In this document: positions 34,653 to 46,326 of the stretch, one piece after another | How positions within the stretch are numbered: the first letter of the stretch is position 1 | How the letters are laid out: each line of letters starts with the position of its first letter | From: Sequoia sempervirens | Lineage: Eukaryota > Streptophyta > Pinopsida > Cupressales > Cupressaceae | Length of the DNA stretch: 64,000 nt | Reading direction: 5' to 3' | NCBI GenBank assembly: GCA_007258455.2 | Contig: VDFB02254908.1 | Coordinates: 1-64,000, forward strand | Translations under genes and position numbers: made by a program | The notes under the pieces: generated by a model | Database searches by the model: none | What the model was told of the DNA's origin: nothing | The model's input: the letters and a program-made list of their open reading frames with translations, nothing else

Positions 34653-35945
34653 TTATGCCTTAAATGTTAATGACATCCATCTGAGGTCTGGAACTACTTT
34701 ACCTGCTCCCAAACCACCTCTGATTACTGAAATCCTAGATTCTCCCCTTGAAGAATCTACTGAACTTGCTATTCCTACTGAGCATATGCCTATACCCAAT
34801 ACAGTTTCTCTGGAACCTGTTTGCAGAGACAAGACAAACCACCTTTTCCTCAGAGGTTGCAAAGCATTGAATCTAAATCCATAGAAGAACCCACTTTTGA
34901 CATTTTGGATCAGCTCAAAAATATACAGATTCAAATTCCTTTATTTTAGTCTATTAAAGATGTTCCCATTTTTGGAAAATCTATTAAAGAAGCTTGTTTG
35001 AAGAAGCCTGAATGGAAGAAAAAGGATCCCCAAACAATTCATATCTTAGGGAAATTGGCTGATATAATGTTGGGAAATGTAGTTATTCCAAAGTATATTG
35101 ACCCTGGAAGTCCTGTAGTGCAGATACACATAAATGGCCAAGTTGTAAAAAATGTTTTGATTGATTTAGGTGCTGCCATTAATGTCATGACAAAGCATAC
35201 TATGGACTCCTTGAATATTTCAAATATTAGGTCTACACCTACAGTTTTGTAGCTTGTAGACAGCTCTACAGTTAAACCTGATGGGATGGTGGAAGATGTA
35301 ATTGTCACTCTTGAATCTTGGGAGTATCGTGCTGATTTCACAATATTATCAGTTAAGAAAACTTTAGGAGGGTATCCAGTTATCCTTGGTAGACCATGGT
35401 TAGCAACTGCTGATGCTTTTATAGGATGTCATTCTGGAGATATGACTATTTCTGATGGGCAGTCTACAAAGAAATTGGCCTTGTATCCGCCTACTAGACC
35501 TCAACCAGATTTGTCCGAACCTGTTTGGCCAGATGTGGGGGAAGAAACTAAAGAAACCAATTCTTTGGCTCAATTAATGATGCTTCAAAATGATCCGTTC
35601 TCACAACTTCAGAGTGAAGATGCTTTTCTTTTTCAAATTCTGCAATTTAACCCTGATACGGGTAGTTCATCTAATCCAAGTGGCAGTCATCATCAATGTT
35701 TCCTGCAGCAACTATATTATGAGAGTTCATTGCCTAAACTTCTGACAATTTTTCATAACTTGCTTCCACAAGAGGTACAAACATTACCTATAGATTCTAT
35801 GAGTAATCTCACTAAGCAGATAGAATTGTCTCCAGATCATTGTTTGAATGTTAATAGCAAGTTGTCACAGTCTCAAGAGGCTGACTTATTAAAAATGCTA
35901 CAAGAACAGCATAAAGCTTTTGCATGGGAATATGGGGACATGTAA
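34653..35945 (+). pseudogene. pol: Element A protease region
   Basis: The retroviral-type aspartic protease is centred on VLIDLGAAINVM, with the catalytic Asp at 35163-35165; DLGA in place of DTGA or DSGA is usual in Athila-branch elements. The flap-side region (WEYRADFTILSVK) and the GGYPVILGRPWLATADAFIG block follow. The frame has stops at 35250-35252 (CAG to TAG; element B still has CAG) and 35943-35945. A linker rich in charged and polar residues leads to reverse transcriptase in the same frame. Confidence 0.82.
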
Positions 35946-36962
35946 GGAATAGATCCTCGAGTTTGTACTCATAGGATATATATTAAAGAAAATTGTTTAC
36001 CAATTAGACAACCTCAAAGAAGAGTAAATCCAACACTTAGAGAAATAGTGAAAAATGAACTTCAAAAGTTGCTTGATGCTGGTTTTATTTACCCAATTTC
36101 TGACAGCCAATGGGTTTCTCCATTAGTCATTGTCCCCAAGAAAGGAGGAAAATGGAGAGTGTGTGTAGATTATAGGGAGTTGAACAATGCCACTAAAAAA
36201 GATCACTTTCCACTACCTTTTGTAGACCAAGTACTAGACTCACTGTCTAGAAAAAGATATTTTTCCTTTTTGGACGGTTACAGCGGGTATAATAAAAAAA
36301 AAATAGCCCCTGAAGATCAAGATAAGACCACTTTTACCTGTCCATGGGGAACATTTTCTTATTCAGTCTTGCCTTTTGGTGTATGTAATGCACCAGCAAC
36401 ATTTCAGAGAGCAGTAATTAGTATCTTTGCTGATATATCTCATGAATGTATGGAGATTTACATGGATGATTTCACTACCTATGGAGTCACATTTGAAGAA
36501 GCACTGATGAATTTAGAAAAGGTATTGAAAAGGTGTAGAGAGCAAAATTTATCTCTAAACAATGAAAAGTGTTTTCTGATGATGGAAGAATGTATTGTTT
36601 TAGGTCATCATATTTCAAAGAATGGAATTCAGGTTGACCCTGCTAAAATTGAAGTTATTCTGAATTTACAAACTCCTGCAAAACAAAAAGATGTCAAAAG
36701 TTTTCTTGGTCATGCAGGGTATTATAGAAGGTTTATAAAAGACTTCAGTAAAATTGCCAGCCCACTTTATGCCTTGTTAACAAAGGATTCTCAATTTGAG
36801 TGGATAGAGGCCTGTGAAAAATCCTTCCTACAACTAAAAGACTTGCTTACTAAAGCCCCTGTTCTTCAAGGACTAAAATGGAATTTTCTTTTTCACATAC
36901 ATGCTGATGCATCTGATTTTGGTATAGGAGCAGTTTTAAGTCAAAAAGAAAAATTCAATTGA
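35946..36962 (+). pseudogene. pol: Element A reverse transcriptase and start of RNase H
   Basis: All main reverse-transcriptase blocks are present: FIYPISDSQWVSPLVIVPKK, WRVCVDYRELN, DHFPLPFVDQ, FLDGYSGYN, TFTCPWGTF, LPFGVCNAPATFQ, the intact catalytic YMDD (36459-36470), LGHHISKNGIQVDP and FLGHAGYYRRFIKDFS. RNase H starts at HADASDFGIGAVLSQ with its first catalytic Asp. A frameshift and TGA at about 36960 cut the frame within RNase H. The polymerase domain itself is uninterrupted for about 300 codons. It lacks the extra insert typical of many angiosperm Athila copies between PKKGG and WR (recalled). Confidence 0.92.
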
Positions 36963-38679
36963 GCATGCTATCTACTTTATTAGCAAAAACCTTCAGGGTC
37001 TTGAGCTCAACTATACTGCTATAGAAAAGGAATTGCTTGCAGTAGTATATGCTTTGAATAAATTTAGGCATTATGTCATAGGTTATCAGATATTCATTCA
37101 TACTAACCATGCAACAATCAAGTACCTGATGAAAAAACCTGCCATTTCTAGTAGATTGGCACGATGGCTCCTGTTGTTACAAGAATTTGATATCACAATC
37201 ATTGACAAACTAGGAAGAGCTAATGTTGTAGCTGACTTTTTATCAAGACTTCAATCAGCTGCACCTGATGAACATGAAGTTATTGATGATAGGTTTCCTG
37301 ATGAACACTTGTTCTCTATTGTTGCACAAACTCCATGGTATTCAAACATTGCTAATTATCTAGTAGCAAACAGAATACCAACTCATTTTTCCCCAAAAGA
37401 AAAGAAGTTGTTCATAGAGAAAAGTTTTAACTTTTCCTGGATCGCAAATTGTCTATTCTATACTGGACCTGATCAAGTAATGCGAAGATGTGTAAGAGAA
37501 GATGAGACTTATGATATCTTGCATGCTTTCTATGATGAACCATGTGGGGGGCATTTTGCATCAAAAAGAATAGCAATGAAGGTTCTTACAATAGGGTACT
37601 ATTGGCCAACATTACACAAGGATGCTGTGACCTATACAAGGAAGTGTGACAGATGCCAGCGTATGGGAAGACCAACTAAGTTAGATGAAATGCCACTATA
37701 TCCGCAGGTCATAGTCACCCCTTTTGATAAATGGGGAATGGATTTTGTAGGACCGATTGATCCACCATCAAATGGAAAGTCATACATTCTAGTTTGCATA
37801 GACTATGTCACAAAATGGGTCGAGGTAAAAGCTATGACTCATGCTCGAGATAACAAAGTTGCTGAATTTCTATATGAACAAATTTTTACAAGATTTGGAG
37901 TTCCCAGAGAGCTTGTAACTGATCAAGGAGCTCAGTTTACATCAAATTTGATCATTGCACTAATGAATGACTATAAGATCAAACATAGGAAGTCCAACCC
38001 CTATCACCCGCAAGCCAATGGTCAGGCAGAGGTAACAAACAGAGAAATTGAGGTGATCCTCACAAAGACAGTGTAGATCCATAGAAAAGACTGGAGCAAT
38101 AGACTTCCTGAAGCAATTTGGGCTTACAGAACTACATGGAAGAAAACAACTAGGTTTACACCCTTTGAGATGCTTTATGGGAAAACAACTATGTTACCCA
38201 TAGAATTTGAACATAAAACTTTGAGGATAGCTCTTGAACTCAACATGGACTTATCTGAAGCACAGAAGGACTGTATCTTGCAACTAAATGCTTTGGACGA
38301 AATGAGAAAAGCTGTTCTGCAACACACAGAAGCAATTCAACAGCAAAGAAAGAAATGGCATGATAAGCACATCAAAACCAGGAAATTTTCTACTGGAGAT
38401 TAGGCCATGTTATATGATTCTAGATATCAAGAAAACTAGGGTAAGCTCACAACACACTGGCTTGGCCCCTATGAGGTTGAAAATGTGTTCGACAATGAAG
38501 CTGTACAGCTGGTGACAATTGATCCAGTCCGTTTTAAATTGCTAGTCAATGGCCACCGACTCCGGTTGTACCATAAACCAATGTCAAAGGAAGAATTCAT
38601 GCAACAGTTCATTCAGGTTCCTTTAGCTACTCTTCCTGCAGCTGAAGGCTTTAGCCTTTCTCCTGCAGTGTTGCCGTAA
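36963..38679 (+). pseudogene. pol: Element A RNase H C-terminal part and integrase
   Basis: RNase H resumes with EKELLAVVYALNKFRHYV; the third catalytic Asp is Asn here (HTNHATI, codon 37105-37107), while VADFLSR is kept. Integrase follows with an HHCC zinc site (DEPCGGHFASKR, KCDRCQRMG) and the catalytic D,D35E residues at 37741 (GMDFVGP), 37921 (TDQGAQF) and 38029 (QAEVTNRE). The GPY motif (HWLGPYEV) and an end SLSPAVLP at TAA 38677 complete it; no chromodomain. Stops lie at 38074-38076, 38401-38403 and 38440. The role is insertion of the cDNA in the nucleus. Confidence 0.88.
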
Positions 38680-39360
38680 TTTTCAAAAAGCATGCCCATA
38701 ATAAAGGTTTTCTTTTTAAGAAAACCCCTTTTTCTCCATTTTCATTTATCGCCCCCATCTCAATTCTTTATCTTCCATCCATCCATCCCATTCATCCATT
38801 TCATTCGTACATTTCATCCACCCACGTCACCCATCCACTTCATTCGTCCGCATCAACCTTAATTAAAATATCTTTCCCACTTGTCAATTCATGCAGCGCC
38901 GTCATCTTTCTTCACACGTACGTGCAATTATCAAAGGTACGCCATATCTTTTCTTATCGCATATTTGATTTATTTCATTCTATTCAATTACTGCTATGCA
39001 TGTACCAGTCATTATTACCTGAATCTCTACCTGTTCTTTAGTACATGTGAGGACACATGTCATACTTTAAGTAGGGGGCGGGGTAATCCATCTTTTAAAA
39101 CTTGTCTTTTCGTCGTTGCCATAACTGCACAAATAACCTTTCTTTAATGCTTTTCTGGTACTTTCCAAATGTGATCGCATGTCCTTCTTTAATGCATATT
39201 TTTCTTGTAAACTATGATTAAGACTACTTGTTCAAAAAGCTCATTTTTGGAAAAAGAAAGAAATGTGACGGCACGACAGAAAAAAAACCAGAGCAGAAAG
39301 GGAAACAGAGAATTTGAATTTTCAGCAAGGAATTGAGTTCAGCTAAGAAAAACTGCAAAC
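38680..39360 (+). promoter_or_regulatory. Intergenic segment between pol and ORF3 in element A, with hairpin and internal polypurine tract
   Basis: It holds CATC-rich repeats (38770-38850), a perfect 7-bp hairpin ACATGTG-AGGA-CACATGT at 39043-39060, and at 39069-39086 AAGTAGGGGGCGGGGTAA, whose core equals the 3' polypurine tract (41845-41856). The same arrangement is kept in element B (54521-54563). This is a candidate second plus-strand primer or a control site for ORF3 (inference). Confidence 0.55.
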
Positions 39361-41845
39361 ATGGGTGGTCAGTTAGTGCGACATGAGCCTGTAGTTCATG
39401 AATTGTTACTACAAAATCTGCAGACAGTCCATGCATTCAGCCTCTGCGGATGGTTAAATTATTTCTTGAGCTTAAATGATTTTGATGAGGAGGCTGCTGG
39501 AGAATTTTTGAGAACCATTTTTGAAGGGGAAGCCACCGTATGGGGTCTAACAGTTGTTGCAACTGAAGATAGAATTGTTGAGGTAACTAGGCTTCCAGCC
39601 GTTGGAGAAAACTTTTCTTCAGACGCTGCAGCTACAAGGGCTGAGTTTTCTATGCCTGCTGATGGACCTCTGGAAGTCTCCAAGTAGGGATGCAAGCGTG
39701 TCGCTGCCTCCTCCATATTCAGAATATGCCACTTATATAATGAGGTATTTAACCTGTGAAGGCCATTTTTCCTACCTGCATTCTCATAATTTTAAATTAT
39801 TAAGCCATATGAGGCATGGGTTAGATGTAAATATTCTAAATTTCTTGTTAAAGTTTTTAGAACAAAGTGCCCACGGAACTCAACAGGGGAAAGACAATTC
39901 TGTCACTCATCATGGCCTTATTAAATTACTGATTGAGCACTCTTTAAGAGACATCTCACCTCTCCCCTGGCAACAATTTGTTGCCCAAAAGAGTGTGCAA
40001 ATGCCACAACCCCCTAGGGTACTTACCCCACGGCCTCAAAGAAAGAAGAAAGAAATTGCATCTACTAGTGGAACAGGGCAAGGGTCATCTACTCCTGTAG
40101 CACCTAGTCCTGTAGCTTTTGCACCCGAATCCTCTGCTAGAGTACAAACTAGGTCTGACACTAGGAGAGAGAAAGGAAAAACAAAGGTAGAAGGGTCCCC
40201 TGAATCTGACCCTCATTCTCAGAAAAGTCAATGCTCCTCTCCTACAGCACCTTCCCCTGCAGTCGTTTCTCCTACAACAACACCTATTGCTATTACTAGT
40301 TCATCATCATCCTCTGGTAGGGCAGAGCCCTCTGAACAAACAAGAAAAAAAAAAGCTACCGGAACACCTCCTGCAGCCGCATCTGTGCCAAGAAGGGTTT
40401 CCATAAGGAAACACTCTAAGACCTCCCCTGCTTCACTGCAACCTGAGGTGATTGTAATTTCATAAGGGTCTGTTGAATCTGAATTTAATGTTTCTCAGAA
40501 TGAGTCTGAGAATGCTGCTCAGAGTTCGTTCTCTCCTGAAGAGGAACAAGTTGAGACAAAAGAAACAGGGCATAATGAGCAAGGGTTACCAAATCTTGAT
40601 GATTTGGCTGCTACTGCTATGCAATTTTTGGAGGAAGCACAGACTTCTCCACCACAGCAACAAGAAGAATTTATCTTGCAGCAAGAGCAAGAACAGATTA
40701 AATAATTGAATGTGCCTGGTGAAGTTGTATTTCACCCTACAACCTATAAAGCAATTGTTGTGTATAAGAGGACATTTTTAATTGAGTTTCTAGAATATGT
40801 TAAAGATAATTGGGAAACAGTTACATTACCAAATCTGACTTTTTGACACATAGCCCATACTGATATGCAACAAAGTCTATGGGAAGTAGAAAAGAAGAAA
40901 TTGAAAAAGGAAATTGAAAGTCAAAAACAAGAAATTGCTGAGTTGAAAGCAAAAATGGACAAAATGTTAAAAGTAACTGGTCAAATTATGGAATGTAGAC
41001 TACCACCCAGAGTTTATGCTCTATGCCTTAAAGAACAGTTTTTATGGTTTCAATTGATGAGAATTTCTAGAAACCAAGACCCTATAATTCACACTGCCAA
41101 AGAATTTTATGAAGCATACCAAGCAGCCCCTAACTGGTTAAGGAATTCTTTGTGTGAATTCTATTTGCATGGTTTTTTAATACCATTTGAAACAGAAAGG
41201 AATCCTCTTCTATACATTGGTGATATTCATTTAAGAGCATTTATGTCATGGGCAGCAAATGAGGTGAATTATGGCAGGCAGTGGGAAACATATGAGGAAG
41301 CTGAGAAAACAGAGCCTGTCCCATTACGCTCTCAAAGTTCAAACCCACATGTAATGTTGAAAGATTGGTTTTCTCTAACATATGGTATTAATAATGTTTC
41401 AGCCAAGGAGAAAATATTTGATATCAGAAAGCAAGTATATGATGAATTCCAGGCACAACAATATTCCTTTTGGAGATTAGCATATACCAAAAGTGAGAAA
41501 AGATGGGAGAGATTAACTGTTGGGTTAAGAAAGTCAGAACCACATGGTCCCCTAAATTTTACAGCAGCTCTCAAACGGACTAGCAGATATATTCAATTGG
41601 GACTTCAAACAAGATTTGAACTGTGGCTGCCACTGACATTTAGACCCCCTGTGCTAATGTGGCCCCTGTATCCTCACCAGGCTACAAATCTTAACAATGA
41701 ATTAGAAGACCGAAGATATGAAAGGTGTCGGGATTTCAAAGGATTCTATTACAAGTTTGGACATCCATTTCAAAGTCATGCAGCCGCCATTGAATTTAGA
41801 GAAACCACCAGGAAAGTTAATGCTGGAGGACCAGCATTGGGCTAA
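39361..41845 (+). pseudogene. Element A ORF3 (env-position gene), degenerate
   Basis: About 828 codons between integrase and the 3' LTR. The N-terminal domain (MGGQLVRHEPV, LCGWLNYFLSL, TVWGLTVVATEDRIVEVTRLP) resembles the plant 'putative transposon protein' domain found in Athila-type extra ORFs (recalled). A TAG at 39685 is followed by a frame change to PPPYSEYATYIMRYLTCEG. Then comes a Ser/Pro/Thr-rich, basic middle, a coiled-coil-like stretch (VEKKKLKKEIESQKQEIAEL), and a conserved C-terminal domain (RVYALCLKEQFLWFQL, NWLRNSLCEFYLHGF, FELWLPLTFRPP). More stops lie at 40463 and 40704. I see no signal peptide or membrane helix, so a membrane glycoprotein role is not supported. Function unknown. 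Confidence 0.7.
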
Positions 41846-41856
41846 GTAGGGGGCAG
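41845..41856 (+). promoter_or_regulatory. 3' polypurine tract of element A
   Basis: AGTAGGGGGCAG directly precedes the 3' LTR and overlaps the stop codon of ORF3. Confidence 0.85.
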
Positions 41857-43175
41857 TGATGAGCTTAAAATATGCTCATAATTTGGATGTTATGATAAAC
41901 TCTTAATGTCTTTACTTTTTTTATTTCATGGCTATTTAAACTTTGTTGAAACCTTTTATGGGGATATCCTGTAGCATAATACTTTCATATTCCTACAGCT
42001 CATGGTGTTGACTTGATTGCATTTATTGCCCGATTGACTCCCTAAAATGGTTGGTATATCATATACAATTTTTGAATGATGAAGTAGATTTAAAATGTGT
42101 GATTAATGAATAGGTATTGTGTATGTGCCATACGCCTTTTCTTTCTCATCTGTTACCTTTTGTTTCGCAGGTTGTTGAAGAATGATCGAGTCAAGCGCAG
42201 CCGATCTCGGCCTTGCAGTAAAGTCCATTTCCTGCACGACTTCGAGGAAGCTCCAGTGAAGACTCTTTGACTGAAACTATGGGAAAGAATTTTAATGACA
42301 GTCAATCTGGAAAGAGTGGAGCACTAGATTTTCTCCAAATTGGGTTGAACGCATAAATCCATTATGAAGTCTGTTCCTTGATTCGAGGATATAATTTACT
42401 TCCACATCTTTCTTTGATAGGGTTAGTTAGTTAGTTGCCCTCCTATTTATAAATAAAGTTCTCCTCCTGCGCGAGAGAGATAGAAGAGAGCATAGTTAGA
42501 ATGAGTAAGAGACGATAGTTAGTAAGTTAGAAGCATAGTAATAGCAGATATCATGTAAGAGTCAGTATGATAATGAGAAACATAATTTGTATGATCAAAG
42601 AAATAGTTTATTGTTAGTTTTCATATCAATAAAGCAATGTATACCATTCTATTTTCATGAATAAAGTTTGATGAAGTTCTGAGTTTAGCATCTGTGTAAT
42701 CGGTAGATGCTTGCTAAGGGGGCCCACTTAGTAAGTATCTGTAGCTAGTTAGTTAGTTGTTATTTTCTGTTGATCTTCAGATTAGCTTTCATCTTTGAAG
42801 TTTTCATACAAACTCAGTCTTATAGTGCTCTTGTAGCATAGAGAGTCCATCCCTGTGACTGTTCTTACAGCATAAGGCCGGTTCATAGTTTATGTTTTAG
42901 TCGTAGTTGTTATGGTTTCTATCATAGTTGAGTTAAAGAATTTTGTATTACCATTATGTGGCTTAGATAGAATTTCTTTCCAATATTATTTCTGCTAAGA
43001 TTTGATCGAAACTAGTTCCTAGTGCATATATTTTGCGGCGCCATTTAAAGTCTATGTCCCCTGGTTTGACAAGTAAAATGAACATCCATAGAAAGATATA
43101 AGTCGCCTGTTGGAATGTCCAATTCCCAGGAAAGGTTTTACTATGATATTCATATCCTTTTGTGGGTGCGAGCCA
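41857..43175 (+). repeat. 3' LTR of element A
   Basis: 1319 bp, TGATGAGC...GAGCCA, direct repeat of 31732-33046. It is followed by the ACCAT duplication at 43176-43180. Confidence 0.92.
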
Positions 43176-43180
43176 ACCAT
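43176..43180. repeat. Target-site duplication of element A, right
   Basis: ACCAT equals the bases before the 5' LTR (31727-31731). Confidence 0.9.
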
Positions 43181-44262
43181 CATCATCATATACAATGCAT
43201 GTCCTAGGATATATCATTCTGACAATGGGCGTCATTTTGAATTTCACTTGGATTTCTTATCATATCAAAACAAATCCCTTTGGCTAGAGGTATGAAGAAC
43301 ATTGACTTGTTTGTGTACTTGATCTTTTATTTTGATTTATCTTATTTCGCTCATTCCAAAGACCTCTCGATGATATCCAAACGAAGGATTTAGAGAGATA
43401 GGAATGGGGTAACGATGATTATCCTTTTGTTTGATATGCTTGTTGGACATTCTTGTAAAATAACTTGGTGAATACTTGCTTTGTTAGCTACATCCTAACA
43501 AGGTTTCTGTATGTCAAGTGTGAACAAGAATACTCCTATCTATTTTTTGAGTCAAAGTCCATCAAACTAAGTACAAATACATCTTTGTCCTTTATACCTT
43601 GATGCATAGTACTTATTCATGTTATCAAACATAAGGCAAGTAGCCCTTTTAAAATCCCAATCCTTGATAAGCAAATCATCCATCTATCATCATCATTTCT
43701 CATCATCATCTCTAATAAAGTCTCGTTAGATCATGGAATTGTTGGATCCTTTTGTCATCATATCATTCCTGATGTCTTCTTTTATGCACTAACATCATGT
43801 CATGTATAGCTAATCATCATCACCAGTGCATTCATCTTGCATCCACAAACCATCAGTATTATGCATATCATTTCACATGCATTATCATCATTGTAATATA
43901 GATCTGTTAGTCTAAGCATCTCATAAATCATATATTTGCATAAAACATCCATTTCATAGCATATCACACCATCCATCTCATCCATCATTACATAATATTA
44001 TCATTTAAGTTGTTTAGGACAATATAGATTTTTTATTCTAAGCATCTTAAAAGCATCTCATTTGCATCATCATCCATAACCATCCACTTTGAACCTCTTT
44101 ATTGCGAGATCGACCCTCAAATGGAATATTTTTGCTTGATCTCTCAAGGGGGATATGTATTAGTGTACTTCTTTCTATTGGGGCATCCGAAAAAATCAAA
44201 AAAAATTTGAATTTTGATCACAGCAAGTTTATTCTTTGAACCAACGCAACAAGTACATTGCT
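43181..44262 (+). other. Remaining 3' non-coding region of family-2 element
   Basis: The sequence continues from 31731 after removal of element A. It is rich in catcatcat and atccat motifs and has no credible coding frame. It ends at the polypurine tract of the 3' LTR. Confidence 0.6.
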
Positions 44263-44278
44263 TCAAAGAGGGGCAAAA
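44263..44278 (+). promoter_or_regulatory. Polypurine tract of family-2 element
   Basis: TCAAAGAGGGGCAAAA lies directly before the TG of the LTR at 44279. Confidence 0.75.
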
Positions 44279-45297
44279 TGTAGACTCATAAAATTGGAAT
44301 AATGCATTCGATTAGATCATATTCATCCATTCAAAAAATAAATCAAGTTTATTTATCAATCTCCTAAATTCATCAGTTTAAATTAAATAAATCAACTTGA
44401 TCCTAACATCACCCTCCTTGGTTAAATAAATCAATCATTTATTTAATTAAGTCTGAAATCACACTTCATCCATTTTAAATTTAAATAAATAAAAATATTC
44501 AAGTCAAAGGGGTCAATGCATCTAATCATCATTAAGCTAACCTAATCCTGATTAATCTAACTTAATCACTCATCACATCCTCTAGCTTTTTCCACTTGCA
44601 CCAATAAATCAATTTATTGATTTATTAAATTCATCATTTTCACTCAACATGGCATATTTGAGGAATATTCCCTCAAGTTTGAATACAAAATCAAGTGGAT
44701 ATGTACATCCAACAAAGCAATTAATGAGCTCTTACATGTCCCTTGGACAAGTCAAACTCAACATTTACTCTCAAATTCAAATTTGAAATCTCCCTCTCTT
44801 TGACACATTGACCAAAATGTGCTCACTCCTCAACCTATGACAAATTGACAAGTGGCCTCTTTTCATTGGCTTGTTTTTTATCCCACATTGCTCTCTCATA
44901 AGCACTCTTGGAATTTGAGAATCTACAAATAGAGGCATCATTCATAAACAAATCCTACACAACTCCACAATCTTTATATCTCATCTACAATATCATGCAA
45001 GGTCACTCTCTTCAATGGAGAACTGATTTTGTCCACTCCATATCTTAGCATTCCATATCATATTCAAATCATTTTCATCATGGAGCTTAAGCAAGGATTG
45101 GGAAAGGGCTATTTTCCACAATAGCACCAATCCACTATGGGATAGGATTCATTTTATGTTTTATATGCTTTAATTTTTCTTTTAATTTGTTTGCATCTTG
45201 AAACATGATTTATTATTTCATAGGGATGTCTTATTCGATTTGCTTAAAGTTTACTAATGGTTTTTTGTTTTGAGCAAATGCAGATTTAGCATCCACA
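44279..45297 (+). repeat. 3' LTR of family-2 element
   Basis: 1019 bp, TGTAGACTCA...AGCATCCACA, with a TACAAATAGAGGC promoter-like site near 44925. Its inverted relative is at 58936-60010, which confirms both borders: they share cagatttagcatccaca, gcaccaatccactatggga and tcaatctcctaa blocks. A microsatellite begins immediately after the end. Confidence 0.8.
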
Positions 45298-46289
45298 TAT
45301 ATATATATACATATACATATACATATGTATATACAGATACATATATATATACATATACATATATAAATGTATATACATATTCATATATATACTTTCAGAC
45401 ATACATACATATATATATAGACATAGATATATACATATATATAGATAGATAGATATATAAGAATTATCACAACCTGTACTTTTTGCAACCATCAAGGCAT
45501 GTAAACAACAAAAGATAACATCCAACCACCTTCACAAAATTTCCATAGCTAGGGTGGGTTGTGATAGTTCTATTTTCATTGTTAGGAAGTCATTGAGAGA
45601 GGACAGAGGGAAGAGAAACCAATTGGGAAGAGGTGTAATTGAAGGAAATCAGAAGAGGTGCATATTGGAAAAACCATTCATGGAGTATTTCTAAAATAGA
45701 CGGAAGTGTAGAGGAGGCCAACAAAATGTCATTAGCATTGATTGTTGTATGGTTTTCGTGTGGTGGTGAAGGTGCAAGTAACATCTATATTAAAGTCCTT
45801 AGTAAACAAAATGAATGTCTATGTAATTATCGATAATGTATTGTTTGGTGTCATTCTGAGGGTTTATGTTGTTGTTGAAGGTAGCTGTGAGTGTGGAGGG
45901 AAAGCTTTTTGAAGGCATAAGTGTGTTGAATGACTATGCAATTTATGTGAAGGTGGTTGAAGGTTATCTTCTATTCTTTTGCATGCATCGATGGTTCCAA
46001 AAGGTGTGGGTTGTGATAATTATGTGGTGTTCTTTTGTAGGTCATGGAGAAATAATGGAGGAAAGAGGAAGCAAGCAGGAAGGGGTGTTATTGAATGAAG
46101 TGGGAAGAGGTGCATCTCATCTTGGTTATTCTTGAAATAAATAATGTTTCATTGTTTCAATTGTTGTTGGAAAGACTCTATATATCTATCTATCTATCTA
46201 TATTGAGAGGAACCAACAAAGATTCAATGAGGAACAAAAGTAGAACTATACTCATTTCTCAACAAACTATATGTGAGTATATATGTAGA

Positions 46290-46326
<37 letters not shown>

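Larger units (their letters stand above)
31732..43175 (+). mobile_element. Element A: Athila-like Ty3/gypsy retrotransposon, complete but inactive
   Basis: It is 11444 bp with LTRs at both ends, TG...CA termini, a 5-bp target duplication, primer site, gag, protease, reverse transcriptase, RNase H, integrase, an extra ORF3 and a polypurine tract, in that order. The tRNA-Asp-like primer site, the DLGA protease, the absence of a chromodomain and the long ORF between integrase and 3' LTR fit the Athila side of the Tat/Athila branch (established family features). Frameshifts and stops in every gene show that it cannot be autonomous. It is nested in the family-2 element. Confidence 0.9.
25640..45297 (+). 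mobile_element. Family-2 non-autonomous LTR element, interrupted by element A
   Basis: Pieces are a long degenerate frame (26757-29783), a repeat-rich 3' non-coding region (30000-31731), then, after the inserted element A (31732-43175), the rest of the 3' region (43181-44262), a polypurine tract (44263-44278) and a 3' LTR (44279-45297). The ACCAT duplication around A proves that 31731 and 43181 were once adjacent. No polymerase frame is visible. The 5' LTR is missing; the left limit given is approximate. The 3' non-coding block at 31205-31268 resembles those of Tat-branch gypsy elements, which is the only lineage hint. Confidence 0.6.

Noticed and set aside
39361..39378. Possible N-myristoylation start (MGGQLV) of ORF3
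   Set aside because: Position 6 is Val, whereas the usual signal needs a small residue such as Ser, Thr or Ala. Element B is the same.
45270..45525. Open frames rich in Tyr/Ile/Thr on both strands
   Set aside because: They are translations of an ATAC/TA microsatellite, not proteins. The same applies to frames at 46881-47187.
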